Counted from the stretch's first letter, positions 8,528 through 18,033 are shown. The stretch: 64,000 bases of DNA from Streptomyces sp. NBC_00433 (GCA_036015235.1 CP107926.1:5103501-5167500); one strand, 5' to 3'. Translations and numbers: made by a program. Notes: a model not told the origin generated them from the letters alone.

Positions 8528-10144
8528 ATGTCCGAAGAATCCAAGCAAACCCGAATCTCTCGTCGCACCACGCTCGGCCTGTTCGGCGCGACGGTGTCCG
8601 GCGCCGCCGCCGGGCCACTGGTCCTCGGCGCCGGAACCGCCGAGGCGGCTCCGGCGACGTCGGAGGTCACCGGTCTCACCACCGGCTCGGCCACCACCCC
8701 TGTCCAGGGCCTGCACCTGACCTTCGGCGCCGACCCACGCAGCCAGATGGTCGTCTCGTGGGTCACCGACGCGGCAGTGAAGAACCCGCGGGTCGTCTAC
8801 GGCACGCTGAGTGGCGGCTTCGGCTCCACGGTGCACGCGACGACGAAGACCTACGTGGACGGCACCTCCGGGCGGACGGTCTGGGTCCATCACGCGCTGA
8901 TCAAGAAGCTCAAGGCCGACACCGACTACCTGTACGCGGCCCAGCACGACGGTGCCACCCCCGACGCCGGCACCTTCCACACGGCGCCGTCCGGCAGGGC
9001 TCCGTTCACCTTCACCAGCTTCGGCGACCAGGGTGCGCCCAGTGTGACGTGGAAGACCGGAGCGAACCCGGCCGACGCCTCGGGCCGGGACTTCGAGCCC
9101 AACGCCACGCCCGCCGCTGCCGACATCGTCACCGGCGTCGAGAAGGTCGGCCCGCTGTTCCATCTCCTCAACGGTGACCTCTGCTACGCCAACACCGGGC
9201 CCGACCGTATCCGCGTCTGGCGCGACTTCCTCGCCAACAACAGCCGCTCGGCGCGATTCCGGCCGTGGATGCCCTGCGCGGGCAACCACGAGATCGAGTT
9301 GGGCAACGGCAAGCTCGGTCTCGACGCGTACCAGACCTACTTCGAGCTGCCCTCGACCGAGACCCAGCCCGAGCTCGACAACCTCTGGTACTCCTTCACG
9401 GTCGGCTCGGTGAAGGTGATCTCCTTGCAGAACGACGACATCGCCCTGCAGGAGGGCGGTGACATCTACATCAACGGCTACTCCGGCGGCCGGCAGCTGG
9501 CCTGGCTGGAGAAGGAGCTCAAGTCGGCACGGGCTTCGAAGGACATCGACTGGATCGTCGTCTGCATGCACCAGGTGATGATCAGCTCCGCGACCGCCGC
9601 GAACGGCCCCGATGTCGCGCTGCGTGCGGCGTACGGCCCGCTGTTCGACAAGTACGGCGTCGACCTGGTGGTCTGCGGTCACGAGCACGACTACGAGCGC
9701 TCGTTGGCGGTGCGTGGCGTCGTCCCCGGCAGCGTCACCCTCACACCCGACCCGAGTCAGACCGCACTCGACGTGGTCGACAGCGCGCACGGCACGACGC
9801 ACATGGTCCTCGGCGGTGGCGGCGTGTCCGGCATCACCAACAACAGCTTCACCACCGACGACGCCGACGGTCACGGGCATCACTCCGCATACGTCCAGAT
9901 GGAGCGCGTCGGCAAGTACAACTCGGTCAAGGAGCAGGAGGCGGCGATCTGGATCGGCGTCCGCGACGCGGAGCATCCGTACGGCTTCGCCGAGTTCAGC
10001 GTCGACCCGGGCCGTCACCCCGGTGACATGACGCGCATCTACGTCACCTACTACAACATCATCACGCCCACAGGTGAGCTGTCGGTCTTCGAGAAGTTCA
10101 CGCTCCAACGGCCTCGTAGCGACGGCGGCAAGGGCCGGCACTGA
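8528..10144 (+). CDS. Tat-exported purple acid phosphatase-type metallophosphoesterase
   Basis: 538 aa, starting at ATG 8528 with GAAAGG 8 nt upstream. The N-terminus has a twin-arginine signal (RISRRTTLGLFGATVSG) and cleavage after ~AEAAP. Residues ~55-155 form the Fn3-like N-terminal domain of purple acid phosphatases (HLTFGADPRSQMVVSWVT). The catalytic domain shows FTSFGDQG, LNGDLCYANT, CAGNHEIE, VCMHQVM and VVCGHEHDYERS, so the GDxxY, GNHE and GHxHxYER metal ligands are all present. It should hydrolyse phosphomonoesters or diesters outside the cell with a dinuclear metal centre. No phosphate-control box could be identified upstream. It converges on the beta-helix gene. Confidence 0.9.
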   Translation: MSEESKQTRISRRTTLGLFGATVSGAAAGPLVLGAGTAEAAPATSEVTGLTTGSATTPVQGLHLTFGADPRSQMVVSWVTDAAVKNPRVVYGTLSGGFGSTVHATTKTYVDGTSGRTVWVHHALIKKLKADTDYLYAAQHDGATPDAGTFHTAPSGRAPFTFTSFGDQGAPSVTWKTGANPADASGRDFEPNATPAAADIVTGVEKVGPLFHLLNGDLCYANTGPDRIRVWRDFLANNSRSARFRPWMPCAGNHEIELGNGKLGLDAYQTYFELPSTETQPELDNLWYSFTVGSVKVISLQNDDIALQEGGDIYINGYSGGRQLAWLEKELKSARASKDIDWIVVCMHQVMISSATAANGPDVALRAAYGPLFDKYGVDLVVCGHEHDYERSLAVRGVVPGSVTLTPDPSQTALDVVDSAHGTTHMVLGGGGVSGITNNSFTTDDADGHGHHSAYVQMERVGKYNSVKEQEAAIWIGVRDAEHPYGFAEFSVDPGRHPGDMTRIYVTYYNIITPTGELSVFEKFTLQRPRSDGGKGRH

Positions 10145-10160
10145 CCCAGCGGTAGTCGTC

Positions 10161-10197
10161 GACGCCTGGGCCGGGACATCGTCCCGGCCCAGGCGTC
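10161..10197. terminator. Bidirectional terminator hairpin
   Basis: GACGCCTGGGCCGGGAC (10161-10177) and its exact reverse complement (10181-10197) form a 17-bp stem with a 3-base centre (ATC), midway between two converging stop codons (10144 and 10242). Confidence 0.85.
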
Positions 10198-10241
10198 GTC
10201 AGGGGTGGAGCCCCGGGGGTTGCGAACGGACCGGGGCGGGT

Positions 10242-13235
10242 TCAGTCGTTGTCGACCTCGATTCCGTCGAAGGTCATGTAGCCGCCGTCGACTTTGGTCA
10301 GCACCAGTGTGTGCAGACCGGGGGCCAGGCCGGCCTTCGACCATACGGCGACATTCGATCGACGTTGGCCGTCAGTGGGTACGGTGTCGACGCCGGCCGG
10401 CGTGCCCGCGTCGAGGACTGCTGAGAAATGGCCTTCGTCGCTGCTCTGTTCGCCGTAGACCTTGAGACCGGTACCGACGAACGTGTAGCTGATCGTCGAG
10501 CCGTTGTCCGACGCGTAGTGGATGTCGTCCTGGTAGTCGCCGAGCCCCCGGCCGCTCTGGTAGCTGAATCCGGCGTACCGGAGGGCCGGGTCGGTGTCGT
10601 TGAGCCGGACGGTGGCGGGAGCCTTGCCGACCACGAAGACGGTTGTGGCCGGTGGCGAGGAGACCCCGCGCGAGTTCGACTGTACGGCGACGAGTGTGTG
10701 CTGGCCGTCGGCCTCGGTCGCCGTGCACGACCACGCGGAGCCCGTGACCGCGACACGGCACAGGGGGGCGCCGCCGTCTGTCACGGTGACCGTGTCACCC
10801 GCGGTCCCGGACCCGTGGACGGTGAACGTGCCGGCCACGCCGGTCGCGCCTGACGCCGGAGCGGAGATATCGGGTGCGGCGACGAGACCGCCGACCGACA
10901 CCTGCGAAGCGTCCGTACCGGGCGGCAGAGACGCGATCAGGAAGCCGGGTGAGAGCACCCGCACCTTCGGGGCGGCATGGCCGGAGAAGTAGACCGGGGT
11001 CCCCGGCACGAACCCCGCGCCACCGATGAGCACTTGCATGGTCGTGGTGCCGTTGGAGAACGTCGCCTGGGCCGGCGAGACGTAGTCGGCCTCGATGTCG
11101 GTCGCGTCGGCGAAGCCTCGCACCGAGGTGTCCGGGCCGGCGTTCCGCAGTGCCGTCAGCTGGATGTCGTTCGGTCCCGGCGAGGCGGGGATGGGGGTGT
11201 TGCTGCCGACGTGGCTGTCGACCGCGTCGGCGCAGATGTACTGGCCGGCCGACGCGGAGAAGTAGTTGCCCTCGACGAGGAAGTGCCCGGTCGCCGCGCA
11301 GCCTCCCTGGGCGTTGGCGCCACTGTTGTGGAACTGCACGTTGCCGACGTAGTGGATCCACTCGGAACCCGCGTCGTCGTAGAAGGACGCGAAGCCGGGC
11401 CCCTGGTTGTAGGTGACGTTGCCGATGACCTGCAGTCCGTGCGCCATCGTGGCGTCGAAGTCGATCGTCTTGCCGTCGGCCTTGTAGTGGTAAGGGGCCT
11501 GGTGCCCCTCCATGTACACACCGCCCCCGTCGCCGAGCACCTTGAGGTAGTCGTGGATCAGGTTGTAGCTGATCGTGTTGTCGGCGTTGATGTTGAGCGA
11601 GTTCGAGGGGTGGTCCGCCGAGTCGACGTGTCCCTGGACGACACCGGCGGTGATGCCGGTGTAGGGCAGGTCGTAGAGCTCGTTCCGGGTGACCAGCGTG
11701 TGCCGGGTGTACAGCAGCGTGATGCCGCTTGCCGAGGGGTAGTCGGTGCCGATGCGGTGAACGACGTTGTCGGAGATCGTGTTGCCGGTGGCGATCTCGT
11801 TCGTTCCGACGGTGTCGCCGGCCACGGCCGATGGATCCGGGGTGCAGTTGTCCTTGATCGTCTTTGGTGTGTCGGGGTTCGCGGTCAGGTAGTCCGGGAA
11901 GTGGACCGGATCGGGGTTGACCGGCGTGGGGTCGGCGGTGCAGCCCAGCAGGATCGAGGTCGACGCGATGTCCGTGAACTCGTTGCCCTGGACGAGGTTG
12001 TGTGACGAGCCGTAGGCAAAACTCAGGCCCGCACCGCCGAGTTCTGCGAACCGGTTGCCGGTCAAGGCGATGTGGTCGGCGGCACTGAAGGAGACGTTGG
12101 CGTGCGGCTCGGTCAGCAGGCCCCATGGGCAACTGCCGGCCGGGTTGGAGAACGAGCACATGCCCTGGTTGTTCGCTTCCGTGAAGTGCAGATTGCTCTG
12201 CACGTCGGCGAAGCCCGCGGGTCCGGAGGGCGCGTTCCACGTGGCGTAGGAGAAGGTGAGCCCGGTGAACGTCAGATCGTGGACGGGATGAGCCAGGCTG
12301 CCCGCGCCCTGTACGAGGGTCTCCAGGTGCGGCAGTTCGACATCGAGGCCGTCCGGCTCGGCTCCGTTCAGCGGGTCGAGGTACAGGGTGTGGCCTGACT
12401 GGTCGAGGAACCACTGGCCCGGATGCAGGAGGCTCCTCGCGTTCCGGATCGAGGTCGGCATCTGCGAGGGGCTCATCGCGGGCAGTGTGCCGCTGGCCTG
12501 GGAGTAGTCGGCGCGGCCGGTGACGTCCTTCCAGCACGGCTCGGCCATTGTCAGCGAAGTGCCGGACAACGACTGCACGCGGCACTCGGAGTCGGTCCAC
12601 TGCCCGTTCCCGCCCGGGTAGTCGAACTCGACCTGCCGCAACTGGGCCGGCGTCATTGCCGAGAAGAAGGCGAGCCCGGCCGGGTCGCCCGCGAGGTCGT
12701 ACCCCGTGGCCGAGCCCTTCCAGCCGCCGGCGAAGTGCAGTTGGGACGGTGTGGCCTGCGCGACGGGCGCCTCCGTGCCGTCGACGTAGAGCTGACGGCT
12801 GGCGCTTGCGGCCGGAACGGATGTCGACCAGACGCCTGCCGGGGAGGAAGTGGTCCAGTCGCGTACCCGGGTCGCACCGGACAGCACCGGGTGGGCACCG
12901 TGTGCCGCCGTCCACACGACCGGATGCCCGGGGCTGCCCGAGTCTGCCGCGTCGAAATCGAGGGGCGCCGCCAGCCGGTAGGTGCCGCCGCCCAGGATCA
13001 CCTGCACGGCGTCGGTGTGCCCCGCACGAGCGTGACGGACTGCCCCCTGGGCCGTGGTGATCGAGCAGGGCGCCGCGGACGAGCACCGATCGCCGGAGCC
13101 GTTGGGTGCTGCGTAGATGGATGTTGCGGAGTCTGCCACCGCGCCGTCCGCAGACACGAGACCTGTCGCGAGAAGAGCTGTCACCGCCGTCCCCGCCAGC
13201 AGCAGGACGGAATGTCTGCGTTTAGGCAGCCACAC
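10242..13235 (-). CDS. Large secreted right-handed beta-helix protein (glycosidase/lyase-like)
   Basis: 997 aa from GTG 13235 with GAAGGAG upstream. It begins with a Sec signal peptide (SVLLLAGTAVTALLATGLV). Residues ~40-115 contain IYAAPNGSG, then ITTAQGAVRHAR and VILGGGTYRLAAPLDF, the entry of many beta-helix carbohydrate-active enzymes. Residues ~310-690 are Asn/Gly-rich parallel beta-helix coils (NRFAELGGAG, NTISDNVVHRIG, NLIHDYLKVLGDGGGVYMEG). The architecture is similar to the GH141/GH120-like group or pectate lyase superfamily. After ~730 come an IPT-like segment, an Ig-like bacterial domain, and a C-terminal carbohydrate-binding-like beta-sandwich ending MTFDGIEVDND. It probably binds and cleaves a plant or microbial polysaccharide; the substrate is not deducible. 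Confidence 0.82.
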   Translation of the reverse strand: MWLPKRRHSVLLLAGTAVTALLATGLVSADGAVADSATSIYAAPNGSGDRCSSAAPCSITTAQGAVRHARAGHTDAVQVILGGGTYRLAAPLDFDAADSGSPGHPVVWTAAHGAHPVLSGATRVRDWTTSSPAGVWSTSVPAASASRQLYVDGTEAPVAQATPSQLHFAGGWKGSATGYDLAGDPAGLAFFSAMTPAQLRQVEFDYPGGNGQWTDSECRVQSLSGTSLTMAEPCWKDVTGRADYSQASGTLPAMSPSQMPTSIRNARSLLHPGQWFLDQSGHTLYLDPLNGAEPDGLDVELPHLETLVQGAGSLAHPVHDLTFTGLTFSYATWNAPSGPAGFADVQSNLHFTEANNQGMCSFSNPAGSCPWGLLTEPHANVSFSAADHIALTGNRFAELGGAGLSFAYGSSHNLVQGNEFTDIASTSILLGCTADPTPVNPDPVHFPDYLTANPDTPKTIKDNCTPDPSAVAGDTVGTNEIATGNTISDNVVHRIGTDYPSASGITLLYTRHTLVTRNELYDLPYTGITAGVVQGHVDSADHPSNSLNINADNTISYNLIHDYLKVLGDGGGVYMEGHQAPYHYKADGKTIDFDATMAHGLQVIGNVTYNQGPGFASFYDDAGSEWIHYVGNVQFHNSGANAQGGCAATGHFLVEGNYFSASAGQYICADAVDSHVGSNTPIPASPGPNDIQLTALRNAGPDTSVRGFADATDIEADYVSPAQATFSNGTTTMQVLIGGAGFVPGTPVYFSGHAAPKVRVLSPGFLIASLPPGTDASQVSVGGLVAAPDISAPASGATGVAGTFTVHGSGTAGDTVTVTDGGAPLCRVAVTGSAWSCTATEADGQHTLVAVQSNSRGVSSPPATTVFVVGKAPATVRLNDTDPALRYAGFSYQSGRGLGDYQDDIHYASDNGSTISYTFVGTGLKVYGEQSSDEGHFSAVLDAGTPAGVDTVPTDGQRRSNVAVWSKAGLAPGLHTLVLTKVDGGYMTFDGIEVDND

Positions 13236-13300
13236 TGTGAGTCTCCTTCAGAGCAGGGGGCGTTCGTCAATAATTCATCCGACCTATACCGCGAAACGTC

Positions 13301-13329
13301 ACGGTAATCTTGAGGTAAGTCCACGTCAA
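13301..13329 (-). promoter_or_regulatory. Sigma-70-type promoter of the beta-helix gene
   Basis: On the minus strand TTGACG (13329-13324) and TACCGT (13306-13301) are 17 bp apart, about 65 bp upstream of the GTG start. This is a good match to the vegetative HrdB-type promoter. Confidence 0.5.
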
Positions 13330-13439
13330 GGATCGAAGCGTCCGATGAATCGCGTTCTCTCGACGCTGAGTCGGACGGTCGCTGAGGGGCGCCGCCCGGC
13401 GCGGCGCATCTGACAACCGGCCGCACGGTTGCAGCCCCC

Positions 13440-13790
13440 AGATCGAGCTCCGCGAGGTGCTGGAGAACCGGCGGCGTGCCCTGGCACTCACTCGGCTGCG
13501 GTCAGCTGCGGACGAGGGCGGCTTCGACCTGGCACAGTGCGCGTTCCGCGGAGAACCGGGCTCGCGGCATCGAGGACATGCGCCTGCTCTTCGGCTGGGT
13601 GCCCGTCGATGATCGGGCTGACGATCGCGCCTGGCCGGTCCGGGAACTGCTGACCCGCAGAGGGCGGCACGGGGGCGCGGGCGCGGTGGACCTGGTGGTC
13701 GCGGCGACAGATACGCTGGATCGAGGCCCGCGTTCTCCTCGGCGAATTCGGACACCTCGGCGGATATCGGAAAGGCGCCGGAGCGAGTCC
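13440..13790 (+). pseudogene. Degraded VapBC toxin-antitoxin pair
   Basis: Frame 1 gives LREVLENRRRALALTRLRS, then AADEGGFDL (about 13451-13534), the C-terminal half of an actinobacterial VapB antitoxin. A second frame gives IEDMRLLFGWVPVDD, then WPVRELLTRRGRHGGAGAVD and LVVAATDTL (about 13570-13715), the middle of a PIN-domain VapC RNase with its conserved RxxGxxDLVVAA acidic region. The antitoxin N-terminus, the toxin N-terminus with its first Asp, and the toxin C-terminus are missing. The pair is therefore dead. Confidence 0.6.
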
Positions 13791-14169
13791 CGATCCCGGA
13801 GGCCGCCAGCGGGCGGCCGGCGGCTTGAGAAGCCGCAGTAGCTCTGCCTTCGACGACACGGACACATTCCTCCACTGGAACGCCGGCTGCTTGGCGACGT
13901 CAGCCCAGGCGAAGGGGCCGACCGCCGTGGCGCTGAGACGTGCAGGATCGCGCCAGGGCCTCGTTCGCCGTGCAGCCTGGACGGCCGATCGGCCGTGCCG
14001 GGAACAGCCGGTGCGGCCGGCACGGTTGGATTGACCGAGGGGCGGGTGCCGTACGGGCAGGAAGCATGGAGACCGCGGGTCGCCCGTCCCGCCGGTGTCC
14101 GGGCCCCGCATCGTGGTAGGCCCGCTACGCACTTCGGATCAAGACGTATATCTGCAGGAGGACTGTTTC
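13791..14169. other. Gene-free stretch
   Basis: No gene is seen here. Open frames on both strands are GC-bias artefacts. The last 30 bp (AGACGTATATCTGCAGGAGG around 14141-14161) supply the ribosome site and possibly a TATAT-like -10 for the PIG-L gene. Confidence 0.4.
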
Positions 14170-15003
14170 ATGACTGACCGGCCCTTGACGCTCATGGCAG
14201 TACACGCCCACCCCGACGACGAGGCCACCGGAACCGGAGGAATCCTCGCACGGTACGCGGCGGAGGGCATTCGCACGGTTCTCGTGACGTGTACGGACGG
14301 TGGTTGCGGTGACGGACCGGAGGGTGTCAAGCCCGGCGATCCCGGGCACGATCCGGCAGCGGTCACCGCGATGCGCCGGCGGGAACTCGAGGCCAGCTGC
14401 GACGTCCTGAAGATCAGCGATCTGGAGATGCTCGGCTACGCCGACTCGGGGATGATGGGCTGGGCGAGCAACGACGCCGCTGGGTCCTTCTGGCGGACCC
14501 CGGTCGAGGAAGGCGCCGCCCGACTCGCGGAACTCATGCGGCACTACCGGCCTGATGTGGTCGTCACCTACGACGAGTTCGGCTTCTACGGCCACCCCGA
14601 CCACATCCAGGCCCACCGCGTCACGATGGCGGCGCTGGAGATGACCGAGCTGACACCGAAGGTGTACTGGACCACGGCGCCCCGCTCGATGGTGCATCGG
14701 TTCGGCGAGGTCATGCGGGAGTTCGGTGAGGGCACGTCCGAGCCGGATCCTGCCGAGACCGCCGCGATGGCCGAGATCGGCCTCCCCGACGACGAGATCA
14801 CCACGTGGGTGGACGCCACCGCGTTCAGCGGCCAGAAGTTCGACGCGCTGGCCGCGCACGCCAGTCAGGGCGAGAACATCTTCTTCCTCAAGATGGGCAA
14901 GGAGAGGTTCGGCGAGTTGATGGGCGTGGAGACCTTCGTCCGTGTCCGGGACACCACGGGCGCGGCCGTACCCGAGAACGACCTCTTCGCCGGACTGCGC
15001 TGA
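14170..15003 (+). CDS. PIG-L/LmbE-family zinc deacetylase
   Basis: 277 aa, start fixed by AGGAGG 8 nt before ATG 14170. The zinc site is intact: AVHAHPDDEATGTGG at residues ~10-24 (HPDD) and GFYGHPDHIQAHRVT at ~139-153 (HPDH). The family hydrolyses N-acetyl groups from sugars or amides. The overall layout resembles the mycothiol enzymes MshB and Mca, but the loop after the first motif (CTDGGCGDGPEGV) differs from the Mca pattern, so it is better called a paralogue. It is cytoplasmic and stands alone between VapBC debris and a converging LysR gene. Confidence 0.88.
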   Translation: MTDRPLTLMAVHAHPDDEATGTGGILARYAAEGIRTVLVTCTDGGCGDGPEGVKPGDPGHDPAAVTAMRRRELEASCDVLKISDLEMLGYADSGMMGWASNDAAGSFWRTPVEEGAARLAELMRHYRPDVVVTYDEFGFYGHPDHIQAHRVTMAALEMTELTPKVYWTTAPRSMVHRFGEVMREFGEGTSEPDPAETAAMAEIGLPDDEITTWVDATAFSGQKFDALAAHASQGENIFFLKMGKERFGELMGVETFVRVRDTTGAAVPENDLFAGLR

Positions 15004-15118
15004 TCCGCCCGCCCTGCCTGCGGGGTGTCCGCGCCGCGGTCATGCGATGGACAGCTTCCGGCTGATCGCCAAAGGTCCGCCTCCGTACCCGACGGGACCG
15101 CTCCTTCTGCGGGAGTCC

Positions 15119-15967
15119 TCACAGACGGGTGGCGGTCCGGACAAGGGCGGCGACCGCCCGGGAGCGGCTGTGGGGCGGCCACGCGATCACCGTCGTCACC
15201 GTCGGCGCGTCGGCTACGGGGACGGTGACGAGGCCGTCCCTCAACTGGGCGCGTACCGACTCCGGCAGGATCGCCGACGCCCGGCCGAGCGCGATCAGCT
15301 GGAGCAGCTGCGTGTGGTTGTGCACCGGCGGGCCGGCGCCGTCCGGGAAGGTGCCGTCGAGGTGCGGCCAGCGGGGCATGGGCAGGCCGGGCAGTGCGGC
15401 GACGTCGGACATCCGCACCTGGGCCCGGCCGGTGAGGGGGTGACCGGCCGGAAGGACCACGACCTGCCCCTCCGCGCGCAACTCCTCCGTGTCGAGCCCG
15501 GCCGTCGAGTCGAACGGCCGGTGCAGCAGCGCCACATCGGCCCGCCCGTCCCGCAGCAGCCGCTCCTGCTCGCCGATCCCGCACAGCACCACGTCGACGG
15601 CGACGGCGCCGGGTTCGGCCGCGTAGGCGTCGAGCAGTTTCGCCAGCAGCTCGCCCGTCGCTCCGGCCTTCGTGACGAGGACCACGCCGGGTCGGCCCGT
15701 CGGCGCGAGTGCGGCGCGGCGGGTTCGGCGCTCGGCGGCATCGATCGCGTCGAGGGCCGCCTGCCCTTCCCGCAGCAGCACCGATCCGGCCTCGGTCAGG
15801 GTGACACCGCGGCTGCCGCGTTCCAGCAGCGCGGCCCCGAGCCGGCGTTCGAGCTGCTGGATCGCCCGCGACAGCGGAGGCTGGGCGATCCCGAGCCGCT
15901 GCGCCGCCCGCCCGAAGTGCAATTCCTCGGCGACGGCGACGAAGTACCGCAGCTCCCTCGTCTCCAT
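15119..15967 (-). CDS. LysR-family transcriptional regulator
   Basis: 282 aa. The N-terminal winged HTH (ELRYFVAVAEELHFGRAA, then RLGIAQPPLSRAIQQLE) is canonical. Residues ~90-282 form the two-lobed periplasmic-binding-like effector domain. It is divergent from the SDR gene at 16093 across 125 bp that contain a perfect LysR box, so it probably controls that gene and itself. The effector is unknown. Confidence 0.93.
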   Translation of the reverse strand: METRELRYFVAVAEELHFGRAAQRLGIAQPPLSRAIQQLERRLGAALLERGSRGVTLTEAGSVLLREGQAALDAIDAAERRTRRAALAPTGRPGVVLVTKAGATGELLAKLLDAYAAEPGAVAVDVVLCGIGEQERLLRDGRADVALLHRPFDSTAGLDTEELRAEGQVVVLPAGHPLTGRAQVRMSDVAALPGLPMPRWPHLDGTFPDGAGPPVHNHTQLLQLIALGRASAILPESVRAQLRDGLVTVPVADAPTVTTVIAWPPHSRSRAVAALVRTATRL

Positions 15968-16027
15968 GCCGCCAAGCTACCCGACCCCGCCTCGGCGGTG
16001 GTTGGAATTGCCGCGGTGAGCTGGTCC

Positions 16028-16044
16028 GATACCGGGGAGGTATC
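16028..16044. promoter_or_regulatory. LysR box between lysR and SDR genes
   Basis: GATACC-GGGGA-GGTATC is a perfect 6-bp inverted repeat. It contains T-N11-A (T16030, A16042), the exact LysR-type recognition pattern, and sits 49 bp before the SDR start and 61 bp before the lysR start. Confidence 0.7.
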
Positions 16045-16092
16045 GCCGCTTACCCAGACGGTGTTGGCCGCGTCGCGGAGCTGCGGGACACG

Positions 16093-16827
16093 ATGGACCG
16101 CATGAGCGGACAGACGATCGCGCTGGTCACCGGCGCGAACAAGGGAATCGGGTACGAGATCGCCGCGGGCCTGGGCGCCCTCGGCTGGAGCGTCGGCGTC
16201 GGCGCCCGGGACGAGGCGCGCCGGGAAGCCGCCGTACAGAAGCTGCGGGCGGGCGGCGCCGACGCGTTCGGCGTGCCGCTCGACGTGACGGACGACGCGA
16301 GCGTGGCGGCCGCCGCCCGGCTGGTGGAGGAGCGCGCCGGCCGCCTCGACGTCCTGGTCAACAACGCCGGAGTGACCGGCGGCATGCCGCAGACGCCCAC
16401 CACGGTCGATCTCTCGGCCGTACGGACGGCCGTGGAGACCAACGTGATCGGCGTCATCCGCGTCACCAACGCGCTGCTGCCGCTGCTGCGCCTTTCCGCG
16501 TCGCCGCGGGTCGTCAACATGTCCAGCAGCGTCGGGTCGCTCACGAAGCAGACCGCTTCCGGCGACGAGACGGGGCCGATCTCCGTGGCGTACGCACCGT
16601 CGAAGACGTTCCTCAACGCCGTGACCGTCCAGTACGCCAAGGAGCTGCGGGACACGAACATCCTGATCAACGCCGCCTGCCCCGGCTACTGCGCGACCGA
16701 CCTCAACGGCCTCCGCGGCGTGCGCACCCCCGAACAGGGCGCGGCGATCGCGATCCGGCTCGCGTCCCTCCCCGACGGTGGCCCGACCGGCGCGTTCTTC
16801 GACGAGGACGGGGTGGTGCCGTGGTGA
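16093..16827 (+). CDS. Short-chain dehydrogenase/reductase
   Basis: 244 aa (a second ATG lies 9 bp downstream). NAD(P)-dependent oxidoreductase of the classical SDR type. The Rossmann motif TGANKGIGYE lies at residues ~13-22, NNAG at ~90, the active-site Ser in NMSSSVGS, and YAPSK supplies the catalytic Tyr and Lys. PGYCATDL follows as in the carbonyl-reductase-like SDR subgroup. The substrate is unknown. The divergent LysR gene and the intervening LysR box suggest inducible expression by a small molecule that the enzyme may act upon. Confidence 0.92.
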   Translation: MDRMSGQTIALVTGANKGIGYEIAAGLGALGWSVGVGARDEARREAAVQKLRAGGADAFGVPLDVTDDASVAAAARLVEERAGRLDVLVNNAGVTGGMPQTPTTVDLSAVRTAVETNVIGVIRVTNALLPLLRLSASPRVVNMSSSVGSLTKQTASGDETGPISVAYAPSKTFLNAVTVQYAKELRDTNILINAACPGYCATDLNGLRGVRTPEQGAAIAIRLASLPDGGPTGAFFDEDGVVPW

Positions 16828-16893
16828 CCTCGGCACTGCTCACGGGCTGAGACCGTAGGGCCGGCGCGGACCGGGCGGCTTGCGGCGGGCCCT

Positions 16894-17961
16894 TCACCGA
16901 GGCGTGATGCGGGCGCCTGCCCTCTGCTGCGGGCCGCCGCTCAGGCGGCTGTGCGGTTCGCGGATCACCTGGCCGGCCCGCTTGATCGTCGCCAGGACGT
17001 CGAGCACTTCGAAGTCGATGATCCCGTCGAAGGCCCCGAGGGTCTTCGTGAGGAACTCGTACAGGGCCCAGCGCCCGCCGAGGAAGAGGTCGGCGCACAG
17101 CTGGTAGTCGCCGGTCACCGCGACGACCATGCGCACCGCGGGGTGCTCGCCCAGCGCCTGTCCGATCCGTTCGAGGTGGGACGGGCCCACCCTCAGCCAC
17201 AGCAGCGCTTCGGTCGGGAGGCCCAGCAGGGAGCGGTCGACCTCCGCGCGGATCCTGACCACGCCGCGCCGGATCAGGCTGTCGACCTGGCGGGATGCGG
17301 TCGCCGGGGCGACGCCGATCCGGGTGGCGAGGGTGCCCACCGGAACGCGGCCGTTCGCGGCGAGGGCGTGGACCACCCGCTCTTCCTCGCCGCTCAGATC
17401 CGCGACGTCGTCCACCTTGGCGAACGGGGGCAGGCCTTTGCGCGCCAGGGCGGCCGTCTGCTGCTCGGTCAGTGCCTCCGTGTGCCACTCGTGCGCGGCC
17501 CGGAAGAAGCGCAGCGTCGAGTGGGCGTGATGCGCGGCGACAGCGCTTATCCCCGGAAGCCGGTCGAGCAAGAGCTCCCGGAGCCCGTCCTGATGAGGGG
17601 GAACGACCTCGACGAAACAGTCCGTCGACCCCTCGGTGAGCATGACCGTCCGCGTCTCGCGGCTGTCGGCGAGGGCCAGGGCCACGTCCCGGCTGGTCCC
17701 CGGACGGCAGCGGAGCCGTAGCAGGACCGGCTCTCCCCAGCCGATCCGTTGCGTGTCGACCGTCGCCACCACACGGATCACGCCGCTGTCGAGCAGCGGC
17801 TGCGCGCGGCGGGCGACGGTCCGCTCGGAGACGTCGAGGACCTGCGAGATCCGGGCCCAGCTCGCGCGGCCGTTGATCTGCAGGGCACAGGCGATCTGCC
17901 GGTCCAGGTCCGAGTACCTGTCACGGTGCTGGTCGGACTTCCTGTCGGATTTCTTCAGCAA
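16894..17961 (-). CDS. Lrp/AsnC-family regulator with duplicated DNA-binding unit
   Basis: 355 aa, about twice the size of a normal Lrp. Two winged HTHs are visible: LDRQIACALQINGRASWARI, then SQVLDVSERTVARRAQPL, and later EERVVHALAANGRVPVGTLA, then TRIGVAPATASRQVDSLI. Each is followed by a RAM-like ligand-binding stretch. Tandem Lrp proteins of this kind are common in Streptomyces. It is divergent from the amidohydrolase-DUF3100 operon and is likely its regulator (inference from position). The Lys/Asp-rich first 12 residues are unremarkable. Confidence 0.9.
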   Translation of the reverse strand: MLKKSDRKSDQHRDRYSDLDRQIACALQINGRASWARISQVLDVSERTVARRAQPLLDSGVIRVVATVDTQRIGWGEPVLLRLRCRPGTSRDVALALADSRETRTVMLTEGSTDCFVEVVPPHQDGLRELLLDRLPGISAVAAHHAHSTLRFFRAAHEWHTEALTEQQTAALARKGLPPFAKVDDVADLSGEEERVVHALAANGRVPVGTLATRIGVAPATASRQVDSLIRRGVVRIRAEVDRSLLGLPTEALLWLRVGPSHLERIGQALGEHPAVRMVVAVTGDYQLCADLFLGGRWALYEFLTKTLGAFDGIIDFEVLDVLATIKRAGQVIREPHSRLSGGPQQRAGARITPR

Positions 17962-17984
17962 AAGAACACCGCCGTACGGATCCG

Positions 17985-18033
17985 TGCACGTTCAGGTGCA
18001 TCAGCGCCGGAAGTCGACCTGGGCGCGCATACT
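17985..18033 (+). promoter_or_regulatory. Divergent control region: inverted repeat and -10-like box
   Basis: TGCAC-N6-GTGCA (17985-18000) is a 16-bp inverted repeat just upstream of the Lrp start and a candidate autoregulatory or operon operator. CATACT (18028-18033) is a possible -10 for the rightward operon. CGACCTGG at 18015 and TGACCTGG at ~18045 form a further direct repeat. Confidence 0.4.

Noticed and set aside
8462..10141. 559-codon minus-strand ORF opposite the phosphatase
   Set aside because: Val/Gly/Arg composition and no domain; the plus strand has a complete metallophosphatase.
10795..13086. 763-codon ORF overlapping the beta-helix gene
   Set aside because: Arg-rich out-of-frame reading; no conserved motif.
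14170..15003. Assignment as mshB or mca
   Set aside because: Zinc motifs fit the whole PIG-L family and the loop sequence does not match either mycothiol enzyme closely enough.
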